From contig CASFYR010000007.1 of NCBI GenBank assembly GCA_949298975.1, positions 1 to 34,275 on the forward strand: DNA of 34,275 nt, given 5' to 3'. The DNA is from an uncultured Bacillota bacterium (GTDB lineage: Bacteria > Bacillota_I > Bacilli_A > Erysipelotrichales > Erysipelotrichaceae). A program made the translations under genes and the position numbers. The notes under the pieces were generated by a model. The model saw only the letters and a list, made by a program, of their open reading frames with translations, was not told the origin of the DNA and ran no database searches. Below are positions 1 to 8,628 of the stretch, piece by piece (the first letter of the stretch is position 1; each line of letters opens with the position of its first letter).

Positions 1-2
1 CC

Positions 3-689
3 CGTTTTACAACAGCTGAAGATATTCAGAAATTCAATTCTCTGAAAATTGAAACGATCTTTGATTTACGCTCAAAAAACGAATCGCTGAACGATCCTTT
101 ACCTGAAGTATTCGGCAAGCGTCGTTTCATCAACTCGTCAGGCATGATCTATGAAGATGGGGAAGATGTTGATTTTTCTCCTAAAGGTATCGCTCGGATC
201 AGAAATTATCAGCAACATTTGGAAATGGTCGAATATCCGATAATCAGCAGCAATTCGCTAAAAGAACTGTATACGCTCATGTTTTTCAACAAAAGAACTT
301 ACGGTCGATTATTTGATGTTTTGCTTAATCGGGAAGTACCCCTTTATTTCCATTGTGCTGCCGGCAAAGACCGGACTGGAATTACAGCAATCTTGATCCT
401 CTTAGTATTAGGTGTCAGCGAAGAAGATGCTATCGGCGATTACCTATATTCCAATGTTTGCTTAAAAAAATATATTGACCAGCGAATTGCGGAACATCAG
501 GAAGCCATTGCCAAAGATCCATTAGTCGAAGACATCTTAAGGGAAGTTCATGGCGTCAGTCAGGAAGTTATTGCTTATTCGCTTAATAAAGTCAAAGAAC
601 GCTATCATGATTATAATTGTTATCTGAAGGAAGTTTTTGATTTAGATGAGACCAAAATCAGCCGGCTCAAAGAACTATATACCGAATAA
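3..689 (+). CDS. Tyrosine-protein phosphatase, 5'-truncated by the window edge
   Basis: The reading frame is open from base 3, so the start codon lies before the window; the ATG at 144 is internal. The first visible residues (RFTTAEDIQKF, then ETIFDLRS) match the N-terminal part of bacterial PTP-like (Y_phosphatase3) enzymes. The catalytic P-loop HCAAGKDRTG is at bases 351-380, with the nucleophilic Cys codon at 354-356 and the Arg of the CX5R motif present. The family removes phosphate from phosphotyrosine or phosphoinositides; the substrate here is unknown. The end is intact, and the stop codon overlaps a terminator stem. Nothing links it to the downstream liv operon, which has its own promoter. 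The family assignment is firm, the role is not. Confidence 0.85.
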   Translation, partial: RFTTAEDIQKFNSLKIETIFDLRSKNESLNDPLPEVFGKRRFINSSGMIYEDGEDVDFSPKGIARIRNYQQHLEMVEYPIISSNSLKELYTLMFFNKRTYGRLFDVLLNREVPLYFHCAAGKDRTGITAILILLVLGVSEEDAIGDYLYSNVCLKKYIDQRIAEHQEAIAKDPLVEDILREVHGVSQEVIAYSLNKVKERYHDYNCYLKEVFDLDETKISRLKELYTE

Positions 690-708
690 AGATGCTAAGG
701 CATCTTTT
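688..708 (+). terminator. Intrinsic terminator after the phosphatase gene
   Basis: A perfect 8-bp stem (AAAGATGC / GCATCTTT) with loop TAAG is followed by a short T run. The left arm begins inside the TAA stop codon. Confidence 0.7.
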
Positions 709-787
709 ATGTTGTATAATTATGAAAATATTTTCTGAAATAAATATTGTTTTTTGCATTTAATTTACAAATTAATATCAGGATGTG

Positions 788-816
788 TTGAAATTTATTT
801 TCTTATGGCTTAAGAT
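788..816 (+). promoter_or_regulatory. Sigma-A-type promoter of the liv operon
   Basis: TTGAAA (788-793) and TAAGAT (811-816) are separated by 17 bp, 28 bp before the livJ ATG. A Shine-Dalgarno AGAGGGG lies just before the start. No leader peptide, T-box or riboswitch fits in the remaining 150 bp. Confidence 0.65.
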
Positions 817-843
817 ATTTTTATACACTTAAGAGGGGACAAT

Positions 844-1950
844 ATGAAAAAGATAATTACCTTATTATTAACTGTTTTTTTATTACTAGGTCTGACTGCC
901 TGTGGCAGTGATGATCAAGGCGAAGACGGGACAATCAAGATCGGAATGATCGGTCCGCTGGAAGGTGACTATAGCGTTTATGGCACAGCCGTTCGCAATG
1001 GTGCAGATCTTGCGATCAAAGACTACAACGAAGCTCACGGTACAAATTATACCTTGGTTGCCTATGATTCCAAAGGTGACAATACCGAAGCAGTAAACGC
1101 TTATAACAAGCTGGTCGATGAAGATGAAGTCTTGGCAATTATCGGAGGAACGATGTCCGGAGAAAGCATTGCTATCGCCAGTGCCAGTCAAAGTTTACAA
1201 ACCCCGATCATTTCACCTAGCGCCACAGCCGCTGACTTTACTAGTATCGGATCAAATATTTTCCGTGGTTGTTATACTGACCCTTATCAGGCTAAGATTC
1301 TGGCTGAATTTGCTTACAACACGCTTGGCGCAAGAACTGCCGCCATTCTTTACGAACAAACGGATTATTCTCAAGGCATTACCAAAACTTTTACCGAAGT
1401 TTTCGAATCAATGGGCGGTAAGGTTACTAACAGCGAAGGATATTCGACCGGCGATGTTGATTTTAATACACAGCTAACCAAAATTGCAGCCAGCGATCCT
1501 GATGTATTAGTACTGCCAAACTATTACAAGGATGACGGTCTGATTTCCAAACAGGCCAAAGCACTTGGCATTGAGTCGACCATTATTGGCGGTGATGGCT
1601 GGGACGGCGTCTTGACAACCGTCGAAGATCCGAAAGACATAGAAGGAGCGATCTTTGTCAACCACTACAACCCGGATGACCAAAAAATTATTGAACTTTC
1701 TAACCGGTACAAAGAAACATACAATGTTGATATCAATGCGTTTAGTATCCTGTCATATGACACGACGACCTGTCTTTTGCAGGTAATCGATCAAAGCGGT
1801 CAGGATCAAGCCAAGATCATTGAAAACTTAGCCAATGTTCAGTTTGATGGTGTGCTTGGTCACATGGAATTTGACGAAAATGGCGATCCAATCAAGGATA
1901 TGAGTTATGTGACCATCAAAGATGGCAAATATGCCGCTTACGGCGAATAG
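844..1950 (+). CDS. livJ: Branched-chain amino acid ABC transporter, substrate-binding lipoprotein
   Basis: This is the extracytoplasmic receptor that delivers Leu/Ile/Val (or related amino acids) to the LivHM permease. The 368-residue protein starts with a lipoprotein signal: a basic MKK, a hydrophobic stretch and the lipobox LTAC, with Cys20 as the lipidated residue. The mature part begins GTIKIGMIGPLEGDYSVYG, typical of the periplasmic-binding type I (Peripla_BP_6) fold, and GGTMSGESIAIA matches the ligand-pocket region. It is the first gene of livJHMGF-CBS. A hairpin after its stop codon probably lets it be made in excess over the permease. The exact ligand cannot be read from sequence. 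Confidence 0.93.
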   Translation: MKKIITLLLTVFLLLGLTACGSDDQGEDGTIKIGMIGPLEGDYSVYGTAVRNGADLAIKDYNEAHGTNYTLVAYDSKGDNTEAVNAYNKLVDEDEVLAIIGGTMSGESIAIASASQSLQTPIISPSATAADFTSIGSNIFRGCYTDPYQAKILAEFAYNTLGARTAAILYEQTDYSQGITKTFTEVFESMGGKVTNSEGYSTGDVDFNTQLTKIAASDPDVLVLPNYYKDDGLISKQAKALGIESTIIGGDGWDGVLTTVEDPKDIEGAIFVNHYNPDDQKIIELSNRYKETYNVDINAFSILSYDTTTCLLQVIDQSGQDQAKIIENLANVQFDGVLGHMEFDENGDPIKDMSYVTIKDGKYAAYGE

Positions 1951-1959
1951 TGATCGCAC

Positions 1960-1984
1960 AGGGGGAGTGATCCCCTTTTATTAT
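1960..1984 (+). terminator. Partial terminator (attenuator) between livJ and livH
   Basis: A stem AGGGGGA / TCCCCTT with loop GTGA is followed by TTTATTATT. The stem is short and the T run interrupted, so read-through into livH is expected. Hairpins after a binding-protein gene are common in ABC operons and raise receptor over permease levels. Confidence 0.55.
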
Positions 1985-2000
1985 TAGAGAGGATAAAACA

Positions 2001-2885
2001 ATGAATACATTTTCACAGTTTTTGATGCAGCTGTTCAACGGAATCAACAGTGGATCGATATATGCTTTGATCGCTTTGGGATACACAATGGTTTACGGTA
2101 TAGCCAAACTGATTAATTTTGCGCATGGCGATATCATTATGGTCGGCGCTTATGTCTGCCTTTTGTCGATCAATGGCGGCTTACCTTTGCCTTTGGCAAT
2201 CATAGCTTCAATAATTTCCTGCACAGTTCTAGGCATCATGATAGAAAAAATAGCGTATAAGCCATTGAGAAATGCCTCCCGGATCACTTTGCTGATAACG
2301 GCGATCGGGATCAGCTACCTGCTGCAAAGCAGTTTCCAGTTGATATTTTCCTCTAATTCCCGGCCTTTTCCAGATATCATCAACCTGCCTCCGCTAATCA
2401 TTGGTGATATAACCATTGCCGGTAAATATTATGTCACGATTATTATCTCGGTAATCTTAATGACCGTCTTACAATTATTTGTAAAAAAGACCAAGACCGG
2501 TAAAGCCATGCGAGCCGTGAGCGAAGACCAGGGCGCTGCAATGCTGATGGGAATCAATATTGATAAAACGATAGCCATTACCTTCGGTATCGGCTCGGCA
2601 CTAGCAGCGATAGCTGGTATCCTTTATTGCGCTTCATACCCGATCGTTTCCCCTTACATCGGGGCAATGCCGGGTATCAGAGCCTTCATTGCGGCGGTTT
2701 TAGGAGGCATCGGCAGTATTCCGGGAGCAGTGCTTGGCGGTTTCGTTTTAGGCATCATCGAAGCTCTGACAAAAGCATATATTTCATCGCAGTTATCTGA
2801 TGCGATCGTCTTTAGTGTTTTGATCTTGATCCTGGTCTTTAAGCCATCTGGCATACTGGGGCAAAATGCCAAAGAAAAGGTATAG
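2001..2885 (+). CDS. livH: Branched-chain amino acid ABC transporter permease LivH
   Basis: One of two membrane subunits that form the translocation path with LivM. The 294-residue protein has about eight hydrophobic segments and the family stretches SGSIYALIALGYTMVYG near residue 17 and INFAHGDIIMVGAY, both hallmarks of LivH (BPD_transp_2). The conserved loop FIAAVLGGIGSIPGAVLGG, which faces the ATPase, lies near residues 230-250. Shine-Dalgarno GAGAGGA precedes the ATG. It sits 50 bp after livJ, behind the attenuator, and 11 bp before livM. Confidence 0.95.
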   Translation: MNTFSQFLMQLFNGINSGSIYALIALGYTMVYGIAKLINFAHGDIIMVGAYVCLLSINGGLPLPLAIIASIISCTVLGIMIEKIAYKPLRNASRITLLITAIGISYLLQSSFQLIFSSNSRPFPDIINLPPLIIGDITIAGKYYVTIIISVILMTVLQLFVKKTKTGKAMRAVSEDQGAAMLMGINIDKTIAITFGIGSALAAIAGILYCASYPIVSPYIGAMPGIRAFIAAVLGGIGSIPGAVLGGFVLGIIEALTKAYISSQLSDAIVFSVLILILVFKPSGILGQNAKEKV

Positions 2886-2896
2886 AGGTACAGTTT

Positions 2897-3856
2897 ATGA
2901 AAAAAGCGATATATTTTAAAAAAATGACCATAACCTTGTCTGGAGCATTTATAGCCTTTGTTTTTCTCTCTATATTGATCAAATACGGTATCATAAACCG
3001 TTATTATACGGGTATTCTTATTTCATTCGGCATTAATGTAATATTGGCCGTCAGCTTAAATGTTACGACCGGATTTTTAGGTCAACTGACCTTAGGACAC
3101 GCCGGTTTTATGGCCGTAGGAGCATACTGTGCAGCCTTTATTTCAAAAAATCTTGTCGGTTTACCAGATGTCGTATGTTTCATGATTGCTTTAACCGGCG
3201 GCGGATTGATGGCAATGCTTATCGGGGCATTGGTCTGTCTGCCGACCTTGCGGCTTAAAGGTGATTATCTGGCAATCATAACTTTAGCTTTTGGCGAAGT
3301 AATTAAAAATATTCTTCTGAACCTCAGTTTTTTAGGTGGTGCCAACGGCTACATCGGTATCCCCCGTTTTACCGATTTCGGTTGGACTTTCTGGCTGGCG
3401 GTAATAACCGTCTTAGCAACATTGTCTTTAATGAGATCCCGTTTCGGACGTGTGATTACCTCAATAAGAGATGATGAGATTGCTTCAGAAGCTACCGGGA
3501 TCGCTATCAGCCGTTTTAAACTTCTGGCTTTTATCTTTGCAGCTTTCTTTGCCGGAATTGCCGGCGGTCTTTATGCTCATTACATGAGTATTATCGAACC
3601 GCGGGTCTTCGATATCGACAAATCGATCGAAATCCTGGTTATGGTCGTATTGGGCGGTATGGGCAATGTTCCGGGATGTATAATTGCAGCCGGTGTTTTA
3701 ACAATTCTGCCGGAATTTTTAAGAGGGGTTGACAATTTGCGCATGCTGCTTTATGCGATTGCTTTAATTGTCATTATGTTATGCAAATATAACCCGAACT
3801 TCAATCGCCTGATCCATCGCTGGCGAAATAAACTGAAAGGAGCTGATCGGACATGA
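2897..3856 (+). CDS. livM: Branched-chain amino acid ABC transporter permease LivM
   Basis: Second permease subunit, 319 residues, mostly hydrophobic with eight or nine likely membrane segments. Family signatures are LNVTTGFLGQLTLGHAGFMA near residues 54-73, LKGDYLAIITLAFGEVIK in the middle and VVLGGMGNVPGCIIAA towards the end. Shine-Dalgarno AGAGGT precedes the ATG. Its last four bases overlap the livG start (ATGA), which implies translational coupling. Length and domain order are normal for LivM. Confidence 0.95.
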   Translation: MKKAIYFKKMTITLSGAFIAFVFLSILIKYGIINRYYTGILISFGINVILAVSLNVTTGFLGQLTLGHAGFMAVGAYCAAFISKNLVGLPDVVCFMIALTGGGLMAMLIGALVCLPTLRLKGDYLAIITLAFGEVIKNILLNLSFLGGANGYIGIPRFTDFGWTFWLAVITVLATLSLMRSRFGRVITSIRDDEIASEATGIAISRFKLLAFIFAAFFAGIAGGLYAHYMSIIEPRVFDIDKSIEILVMVVLGGMGNVPGCIIAAGVLTILPEFLRGVDNLRMLLYAIALIVIMLCKYNPNFNRLIHRWRNKLKGADRT

Positions 3857-4611
3857 AGGTGTTGGAAGTACAAAATTTAGGAGTTAATTTCGGCGGACTT
3901 CGAGCCGTCGACAACTTCAGTCTTTCAATCAGCGAAAATGAACTCGTTGGAATCATCGGCCCAAACGGGGCCGGTAAAACAACTGTGTTCAACCTTTTGA
4001 CAGGGGTTTATAAAGCCAGCGACGGTGAAATAAAAGTCAATGGCAAATCCATCAAAAACAAGAGCTGTCATCAGATCATCAATATGGGATTGGCCAGAAC
4101 CTTTCAAAATATCCGGCTATTTAATGACATGAGCGTCATCGACAACATTAAAGTGGGGCTTTATCACCGTTACCGTTATAATCTTATGACCGGTATTTTG
4201 AAAACTTCCAAATACTTTAAACAGGAAGAAGCTATTAATGAAGCAGCTGTAAATTTGATGGATGTTTTCGGCTTGATGCCATATCGGGATTACCTGGCCG
4301 CCAATCTACCTTATGGCAAACAAAGAGAACTTGAAATTGCCAGAGCTTTGGCCACCAAACCTTCGCTTTTATTGCTTGATGAACCGGCTGCCGGAATGAA
4401 TCCGCAGGAAACGATCGATCTTATGAATACGATTCGAAAAGTAAAAGATGAATTTGCGACGGCTATTCTGTTGATCGAACACGATATGCATCTTGTAAAA
4501 GGTATTTGTCAAAGAGTGGTGGTCTTGAACTATGGACAGGTATTAACTGCCGGTCCGACCGATCAGGTCCTGACTGATTCGGCTGTAATTAAGGCTTATT
4601 TAGGAGAATGA
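3853..4611 (+). CDS. livG: Branched-chain amino acid ABC transporter ATP-binding protein LivG
   Basis: Cytoplasmic ATPase that energises LivHM together with LivF. The 252-residue protein has Walker A GPNGAGKTT (residues 36-44), the LivG-type segment LARTFQNIRLF, a relaxed signature LPYGKQRELEIARAL, Walker B LLLLDEPAAGMNP and the switch His in LIEHDMHLV. The signature departs from LSGGQ, as is usual for LivG. It overlaps livM by 4 bp and livF follows after 1 bp. Shine-Dalgarno AAAGGAG lies inside the livM end. Confidence 0.95.
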   Translation: MKVLEVQNLGVNFGGLRAVDNFSLSISENELVGIIGPNGAGKTTVFNLLTGVYKASDGEIKVNGKSIKNKSCHQIINMGLARTFQNIRLFNDMSVIDNIKVGLYHRYRYNLMTGILKTSKYFKQEEAINEAAVNLMDVFGLMPYRDYLAANLPYGKQRELEIARALATKPSLLLLDEPAAGMNPQETIDLMNTIRKVKDEFATAILLIEHDMHLVKGICQRVVVLNYGQVLTAGPTDQVLTDSAVIKAYLGE

Positions 4612-4612
4612 T

Positions 4613-5317
4613 ATGCTTAAAATCGATAATTTGTATGTTAATTACGGAATGATCGAAGCTCTGCATGGAATATCGATCGAAATCAAAGAAAAAGAGATCG
4701 TCGCTCTTATCGGTTCTAATGGTGCCGGTAAAACAACTACCCTTCACACGATATCCGGTCTGATCCGTCCGACCAAAGGTCATATTTATCTCAACGATCA
4801 GGACCTAACCAAAATCAAAGCCGATAAAATCGTCAAACTGGGTTTGGCGCAAGTGCCGGAGCGACGGCGGGTATTTGCCGAACAAACTGTTGAAGAAAAT
4901 CTCATTTTGGGAGCATATACCCGAAGTGACCGAAACGCCGTCAAAGAAGATATGGAAAAAGTATTCACCAGTTTCCCCCGGCTTAAAGAAAGAAGAAACC
5001 AGCTATCCGGTACGCTTTCAGGCGGAGAACAGCAGATGCTGGCAATCGGCCGCTCTCTGATGGCAAAACCGAAGATCTTGCTTTTGGATGAACCTTCAAT
5101 GGGCCTCTCCCCTTTGCTTGTCAAAGAGATCTTTCGTATTATCAAAGAAATCAATCAATCGGGAACAACCATTTTATTAGTTGAACAAAATGCCAAATTG
5201 GCGTTGGCTATCGCCGACAGAGCTTATGTTTTAGAAACCGGGAAAATTGCATTAAGCGGTACCGGTCAAGAACTGCTGGCCAGCGAAGCTGTTAAAAAGG
5301 CATATTTAGGAGGATAA
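4613..5317 (+). CDS. livF: Branched-chain amino acid ABC transporter ATP-binding protein LivF
   Basis: Partner ATPase of LivG, 234 residues. It shows Walker A GSNGAGKTT (34-42), the LivF segment AQVPERRRVFAEQTVEENL, signature LSGGEQQMLAIGRSL, Walker B LLLDEPSMGLSP and LLVEQNAKLAL with the usual Gln in place of the switch His context. Shine-Dalgarno TAGGAG overlaps the end of livG. Gene order J-H-M-G-F is the standard one. The CBS-ACT gene follows after 4 bp. Confidence 0.95.
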   Translation: MLKIDNLYVNYGMIEALHGISIEIKEKEIVALIGSNGAGKTTTLHTISGLIRPTKGHIYLNDQDLTKIKADKIVKLGLAQVPERRRVFAEQTVEENLILGAYTRSDRNAVKEDMEKVFTSFPRLKERRNQLSGTLSGGEQQMLAIGRSLMAKPKILLLDEPSMGLSPLLVKEIFRIIKEINQSGTTILLVEQNAKLALAIADRAYVLETGKIALSGTGQELLASEAVKKAYLGG

Positions 5318-5321
5318 AATA

Positions 5322-5972
5322 ATGTATGTTAAAGACCGCATGACTAAAGATCCATACTGTATCAATACCAAAACTTCGATTTCAGCAGCTTTAGACATCA
5401 TGTCATCTCATAATTTTCACCGCTTGCCGGTTGTTGATGAAAACAATCATCTTGTCGGTTTGATCACTGAAGGCGTGATAACCGAAAACACTCCCGGCAA
5501 AGCAACATCGCTGTCAATTTATGAGTTAAATTATCTATTGAGCAAAAGCACGGTCGAGGATATCATGATCAAGCAGGTAATCACTATTGATCCGGACGTT
5601 TTTTTAGAAGAAGCTGCCGTTAAAATGCAGAAAAACAATGTCGGCTGTCTGGTTGTATTGGATAAAGAAACCAGTCAGGTAATCGGCATTATCACTCATA
5701 ATGATATTTTCAGTGCTTTTATCGATCTGCTCGGTTATAATCAAAAAGGTATCCGTTATGTCCTTAAAATGGAAAACGACTGTCCGGGCGAATTTGCCAA
5801 AGTTACTGACTATATAGCAAAGATGAATGTTAATATCAGCAATATCGCTGTCTATCATACCGTAAGAGGTATCGAAGTAGTATTGGCTACAAACGGCGAT
5901 AACTGTCATCGCTGCAAAGACGGACTGGAGAAAGCCGGTTATGTCATAACTGACATTCTGGAAACTGAATGA
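5322..5972 (+). CDS. CBS-pair plus ACT domain protein (AcuB-like), last gene of the liv operon
   Basis: A 216-residue soluble protein with two CBS motifs (about residues 1-60 and 77-135) followed by an ACT-like domain (about 145-216, beginning YVLKMENDCPGEFAKV). CBS pairs bind adenosine nucleotides and ACT domains bind amino acids, so the protein could sense both energy state and amino-acid level. Position 4 bp after livF with AGGAGG shows co-transcription. A similar CBS gene at the end of liv operons is, as I recall, found in streptococci. No enzymatic domain or DNA-binding motif is visible. The name AcuB (acetoin use) should not be transferred. A role in controlling LivFG or amino-acid metabolism is inference. 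Confidence 0.85.
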   Translation: MYVKDRMTKDPYCINTKTSISAALDIMSSHNFHRLPVVDENNHLVGLITEGVITENTPGKATSLSIYELNYLLSKSTVEDIMIKQVITIDPDVFLEEAAVKMQKNNVGCLVVLDKETSQVIGIITHNDIFSAFIDLLGYNQKGIRYVLKMENDCPGEFAKVTDYIAKMNVNISNIAVYHTVRGIEVVLATNGDNCHRCKDGLEKAGYVITDILETE

Positions 5973-5976
5973 TCAA

Positions 5977-6003
5977 AAGGATATCGCAAGATATCTTTTT
6001 ATT
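5977..6003 (+). terminator. Intrinsic terminator of the liv operon
   Basis: Nine-bp stem (AAGGATATC / GATATCTTT, one G-U pair) closed by a GCAA tetraloop and followed by five T. It starts 4 bp after the stop codon. Confidence 0.85.
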
Positions 6004-6006
6004 TCC

Positions 6007-6015
6007 TGTTATAAT
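6007..6015 (+). promoter_or_regulatory. Extended -10 promoter of the antiporter gene
   Basis: TGTTATAAT forms an extended -10 element directly after the liv terminator. No convincing -35 is visible 17 bp upstream, where the terminator lies. The transcript leader would be only about 20 nt, enough for Shine-Dalgarno AAAGGGGTG. Confidence 0.6.
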
Positions 6016-6039
6016 ATAGGAAGAAAAAGGGGTGAATCA

Positions 6040-7629
6040 ATGAATGAGTCTTTACTGCTGATCGGATCGGTTATTTTTATCTGCATCCTTTTGGATAAGT
6101 ACATCAAAAAAATACCTGTACCGTCACTTTTGATCTTTATTTTAATTGGAATGCTTTTTGGAGAGAACGGTATTTTTCGGATCGTCTATAACGATTATGA
6201 GGCTGTTAATCTGACCTGCTCCGTATCTTTGATCTTTATCATGTTTTACGGTGGTTTTGGCACCAATATCAAGACGGCCAGGCCGATCATCATCCCTTCG
6301 GTCCTGTTATCAACGATCGGGGTCGTAATGACTGCCGGACTGGTTTGTCTTTTCTGCAATATAGCGCTTAAATTGACCTTGACCGAATCTTTCCTGATAG
6401 GATCGGTTATCGCTTCGACTGATGCGGCATCCGTTTTCAATATCCTGCGCAACAAGAAACTGTCATTAAAATACCGCACCGACTCAATGCTGGAAATGGA
6501 GTCCGGTTCTAATGACCCTGTTTCTTATATGCTGACCATAATTGCCATAGCCCTTTTAGGCAACGAAAAGATTGCCGTCATACCTTTGCTTTTTTCACAA
6601 CTAGTTATCGGAATAATCTGCGGTCTGTTCATTGGTCAGGCTGCCGTTAAAATTATGCAAAGGCCATTGCTGCCGTCACAGGAAAGTCATACGGTTTTTA
6701 TCTTCTCAATCATTATCCTCGCCTACGCCTTGCCTTCGGTTTTAGGCGGCAATGGCTATCTTAGCATTTATCTTTGCGGAATTACGATCGGTAATGCCAA
6801 TTTATCCCAAAAGAAATATCTGGTTCATTTCTTCGATTCTCTGACTCATATCGCCCAAGTACTGATATTTTTCCTTCTTGGATTATTAGTGACGCCGGTT
6901 AATTTATCCTCGGTTTTTTTACCATCGATCGCCGTCATGACCTTTATCACTTTTGTAGCCCGTCCTCTAGCCGTTTTAGCTGTTTTGCTTCCATTTAGAC
7001 CGCAGATCAACCAGATCATCCTGGTCTCATGGTCAGGCCTTAGAGGTGCTGCTTCAATCGTATTCGCCATCATGGCAACATTATCCTTCGCCGACCAGAC
7101 TTACGATCTGTATAATCTGGTTTTCTGCATCGTCCTGCTGTCAGTGGCAATTCAGGGTTCAACACTGCCGTACATTGCCAAGAAACTCAATATGATCGAT
7201 AACGATTTTGATATAAAAAGAACTTTTACTGACTATCAGGAAGAGAGCGATATCAGTTTTATCAAGCTGCGGGTAAATAAATTTCATCCATGGTTAAATA
7301 AAAACCTCCGGCAGATCAAAATGCCGCCAGATCTGCTGGTGGCTATGATCATCAGAAATAATACCGTTATCATTCCTGACGGCAATACTAAAATTTTAAT
7401 CAATGATATGATCGTTGTTGCCGCCAGAGAATTTGAAGACCGCGATCATTTTGTATTAAGCGAGACCATTGTCGACAAAAACCACAATTGGTCCAAACGA
7501 TCCCTGGCTGATATCGATAAAGATAAAAGTGAAAGAATAATTTTGATCAAACGAGGGTCGCAAACGATCATTCCATCCGGAAGGACCGTTTTGGAACCGG
7601 ATGATATTCTCGTGATGGTCAATATCTAA
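6040..7629 (+). CDS. CPA1-family cation/proton antiporter with two RCK_C domains (NhaP2/CvrA-like)
   Basis: A 529-residue membrane protein that should exchange K+ or Na+ for protons. Residues 1-390 hold about twelve membrane segments, including the CPA1 stretch SVIASTDAASVFNIL with its buried Asp residues, ESGSNDPVSYMLT, and SWSGLRGAASIVFA. The cytosolic C-terminal part (about 400-529) has two RCK_C/TrkA_C-type modules, each with a run such as VIIPDGNTKILINDMIVV or IIPSGRTVLEPDDILVMV. In staphylococcal CpaA such domains bind c-di-AMP; that regulation here is inference. It is a single-gene unit with its own promoter and a terminator shared with the convergent hydrolase gene. Confidence 0.9.
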   Translation: MNESLLLIGSVIFICILLDKYIKKIPVPSLLIFILIGMLFGENGIFRIVYNDYEAVNLTCSVSLIFIMFYGGFGTNIKTARPIIIPSVLLSTIGVVMTAGLVCLFCNIALKLTLTESFLIGSVIASTDAASVFNILRNKKLSLKYRTDSMLEMESGSNDPVSYMLTIIAIALLGNEKIAVIPLLFSQLVIGIICGLFIGQAAVKIMQRPLLPSQESHTVFIFSIIILAYALPSVLGGNGYLSIYLCGITIGNANLSQKKYLVHFFDSLTHIAQVLIFFLLGLLVTPVNLSSVFLPSIAVMTFITFVARPLAVLAVLLPFRPQINQIILVSWSGLRGAASIVFAIMATLSFADQTYDLYNLVFCIVLLSVAIQGSTLPYIAKKLNMIDNDFDIKRTFTDYQEESDISFIKLRVNKFHPWLNKNLRQIKMPPDLLVAMIIRNNTVIIPDGNTKILINDMIVVAAREFEDRDHFVLSETIVDKNHNWSKRSLADIDKDKSERIILIKRGSQTIIPSGRTVLEPDDILVMVNI

Positions 7630-7656
7630 AAATCACACCCTATCGGGTGTGATTTT
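7629..7656. terminator. Bidirectional terminator between convergent genes
   Basis: Perfect 12-bp stem (AAAATCACACCC / GGGTGTGATTTT) with loop TATC; both arms end in A/T runs, so it works in either direction. The minus-strand hydrolase stop codon (7640-7642) lies at the tip of the hairpin, so its last codons form one arm. Confidence 0.9.
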
Positions 7657-8623
7657 CAATAAATGTTCTATCTATTATTTTGCGGCGATCAATAAATTCC
7701 TGATTATCACGATTAGGATGAACGCGATTGGCAAGCATGATCAATGCATCGCCATGTTTAAAATCAATAAGAATCGAAGTTCCGGTAAACCCGGTATGAT
7801 ATAAAGTTTTCTCTCCGATATCAGTGCGCCAGCCCAAAGTGCGTTCGTCATCGCCCACCTCAAACAGATAATCAATCGTCTCCTTTTTCAGGATCGACCG
7901 CTCATCAAACAATAAACTGCGGACAAAAAGTACCAGATCACTCAAGGTTGAGAATATGCCGGCACTGCCTGCCTGTTTTAAATAGAATCCTTTACGGTCA
8001 TGAGTTTCACCTTGAATGCATCCCCGCTGTTCTGTAACCTCGGTAGGTACACAGTTTTCCTTACTGCGAGGGAAAAATGAGGTGTTATTCATTCCGATCG
8101 GATCAAAAATGTTCTTTCGGAAGCTCTCTTCCAGGGTACAGCCGTCAACCGCTTCAATAATAAATCCCAGTAAAATATACCCCAGATCCGAATAACAAAT
8201 AACTTCACCCGGTTTACTGACCAATTCAGCACCATAAACTCTGTCGGTGATATTATCTGCTGTCAGCGAATCTTTATCAGCGAGATCCGCCGGTAATCCT
8301 GCGTTATGAAACAATAAGTTTCTGATTGTGATCACATCGCTTCTAAACCGAGGCAATAAAGTCTGGACTTTTGTTTCCAGCGACAGTTTCCCCTCTTCGA
8401 TCAATTGCAGTATACGATTAGTAGTACCGACCACTTTGCTTACTGAAGCTAAATCGTATTGCATTGCCGGAGTCAAAGGAATGCGGTTAAAAGGATCAAT
8501 CACACCTTGAACGCCTTCATAGTATAATTCGTTGCAGTTCTTGGCAACATAAGCATAACTGATACCGGCAACGACCTTATCTTCGATTAGTTGCTGTATC
8601 AATTGCCGAGTGTTGGAATCCAT
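7640..8623 (-). CDS. Cytosolic serine hydrolase of the beta-lactamase/AmiE fold (COG1680)
   Basis: The 327-residue protein has the three serine beta-lactamase/DD-peptidase motifs: SVSK (Ser60, Lys63), Y-S-D at residues 144-146 where many relatives have Y-x-N, and HTG (276-278). There is no signal peptide or membrane anchor, so it should act in the cytoplasm. This argues against a drug-resistance or wall-synthesis role. It is the last gene of a minus-strand series, 5 bp after a SIS gene, with no clear Shine-Dalgarno, so translation is probably coupled. The same fold includes B. subtilis AmiE (YbbE), a muropeptide amidase encoded next to MurNAc catabolic genes. An amidase or esterase acting on an imported sugar conjugate is my inference. 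Confidence 0.8.
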   Translation of the reverse strand: MDSNTRQLIQQLIEDKVVAGISYAYVAKNCNELYYEGVQGVIDPFNRIPLTPAMQYDLASVSKVVGTTNRILQLIEEGKLSLETKVQTLLPRFRSDVITIRNLLFHNAGLPADLADKDSLTADNITDRVYGAELVSKPGEVICYSDLGYILLGFIIEAVDGCTLEESFRKNIFDPIGMNNTSFFPRSKENCVPTEVTEQRGCIQGETHDRKGFYLKQAGSAGIFSTLSDLVLFVRSLLFDERSILKKETIDYLFEVGDDERTLGWRTDIGEKTLYHTGFTGTSILIDFKHGDALIMLANRVHPNRDNQEFIDRRKIIDRTFIENHTR

Positions 8624-8628
8624 AATAA

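Noticed and set aside
690-843. T-box, riboswitch or leader peptide before the liv operon
   Set aside because: The promoter lies only 28 bp before the start codon, so the transcript leader is too short for any of these.
7640-8623. Antibiotic-resistance beta-lactamase
   Set aside because: No signal peptide, placed in a sugar operon, and the motifs fit the wider COG1680 hydrolase group.
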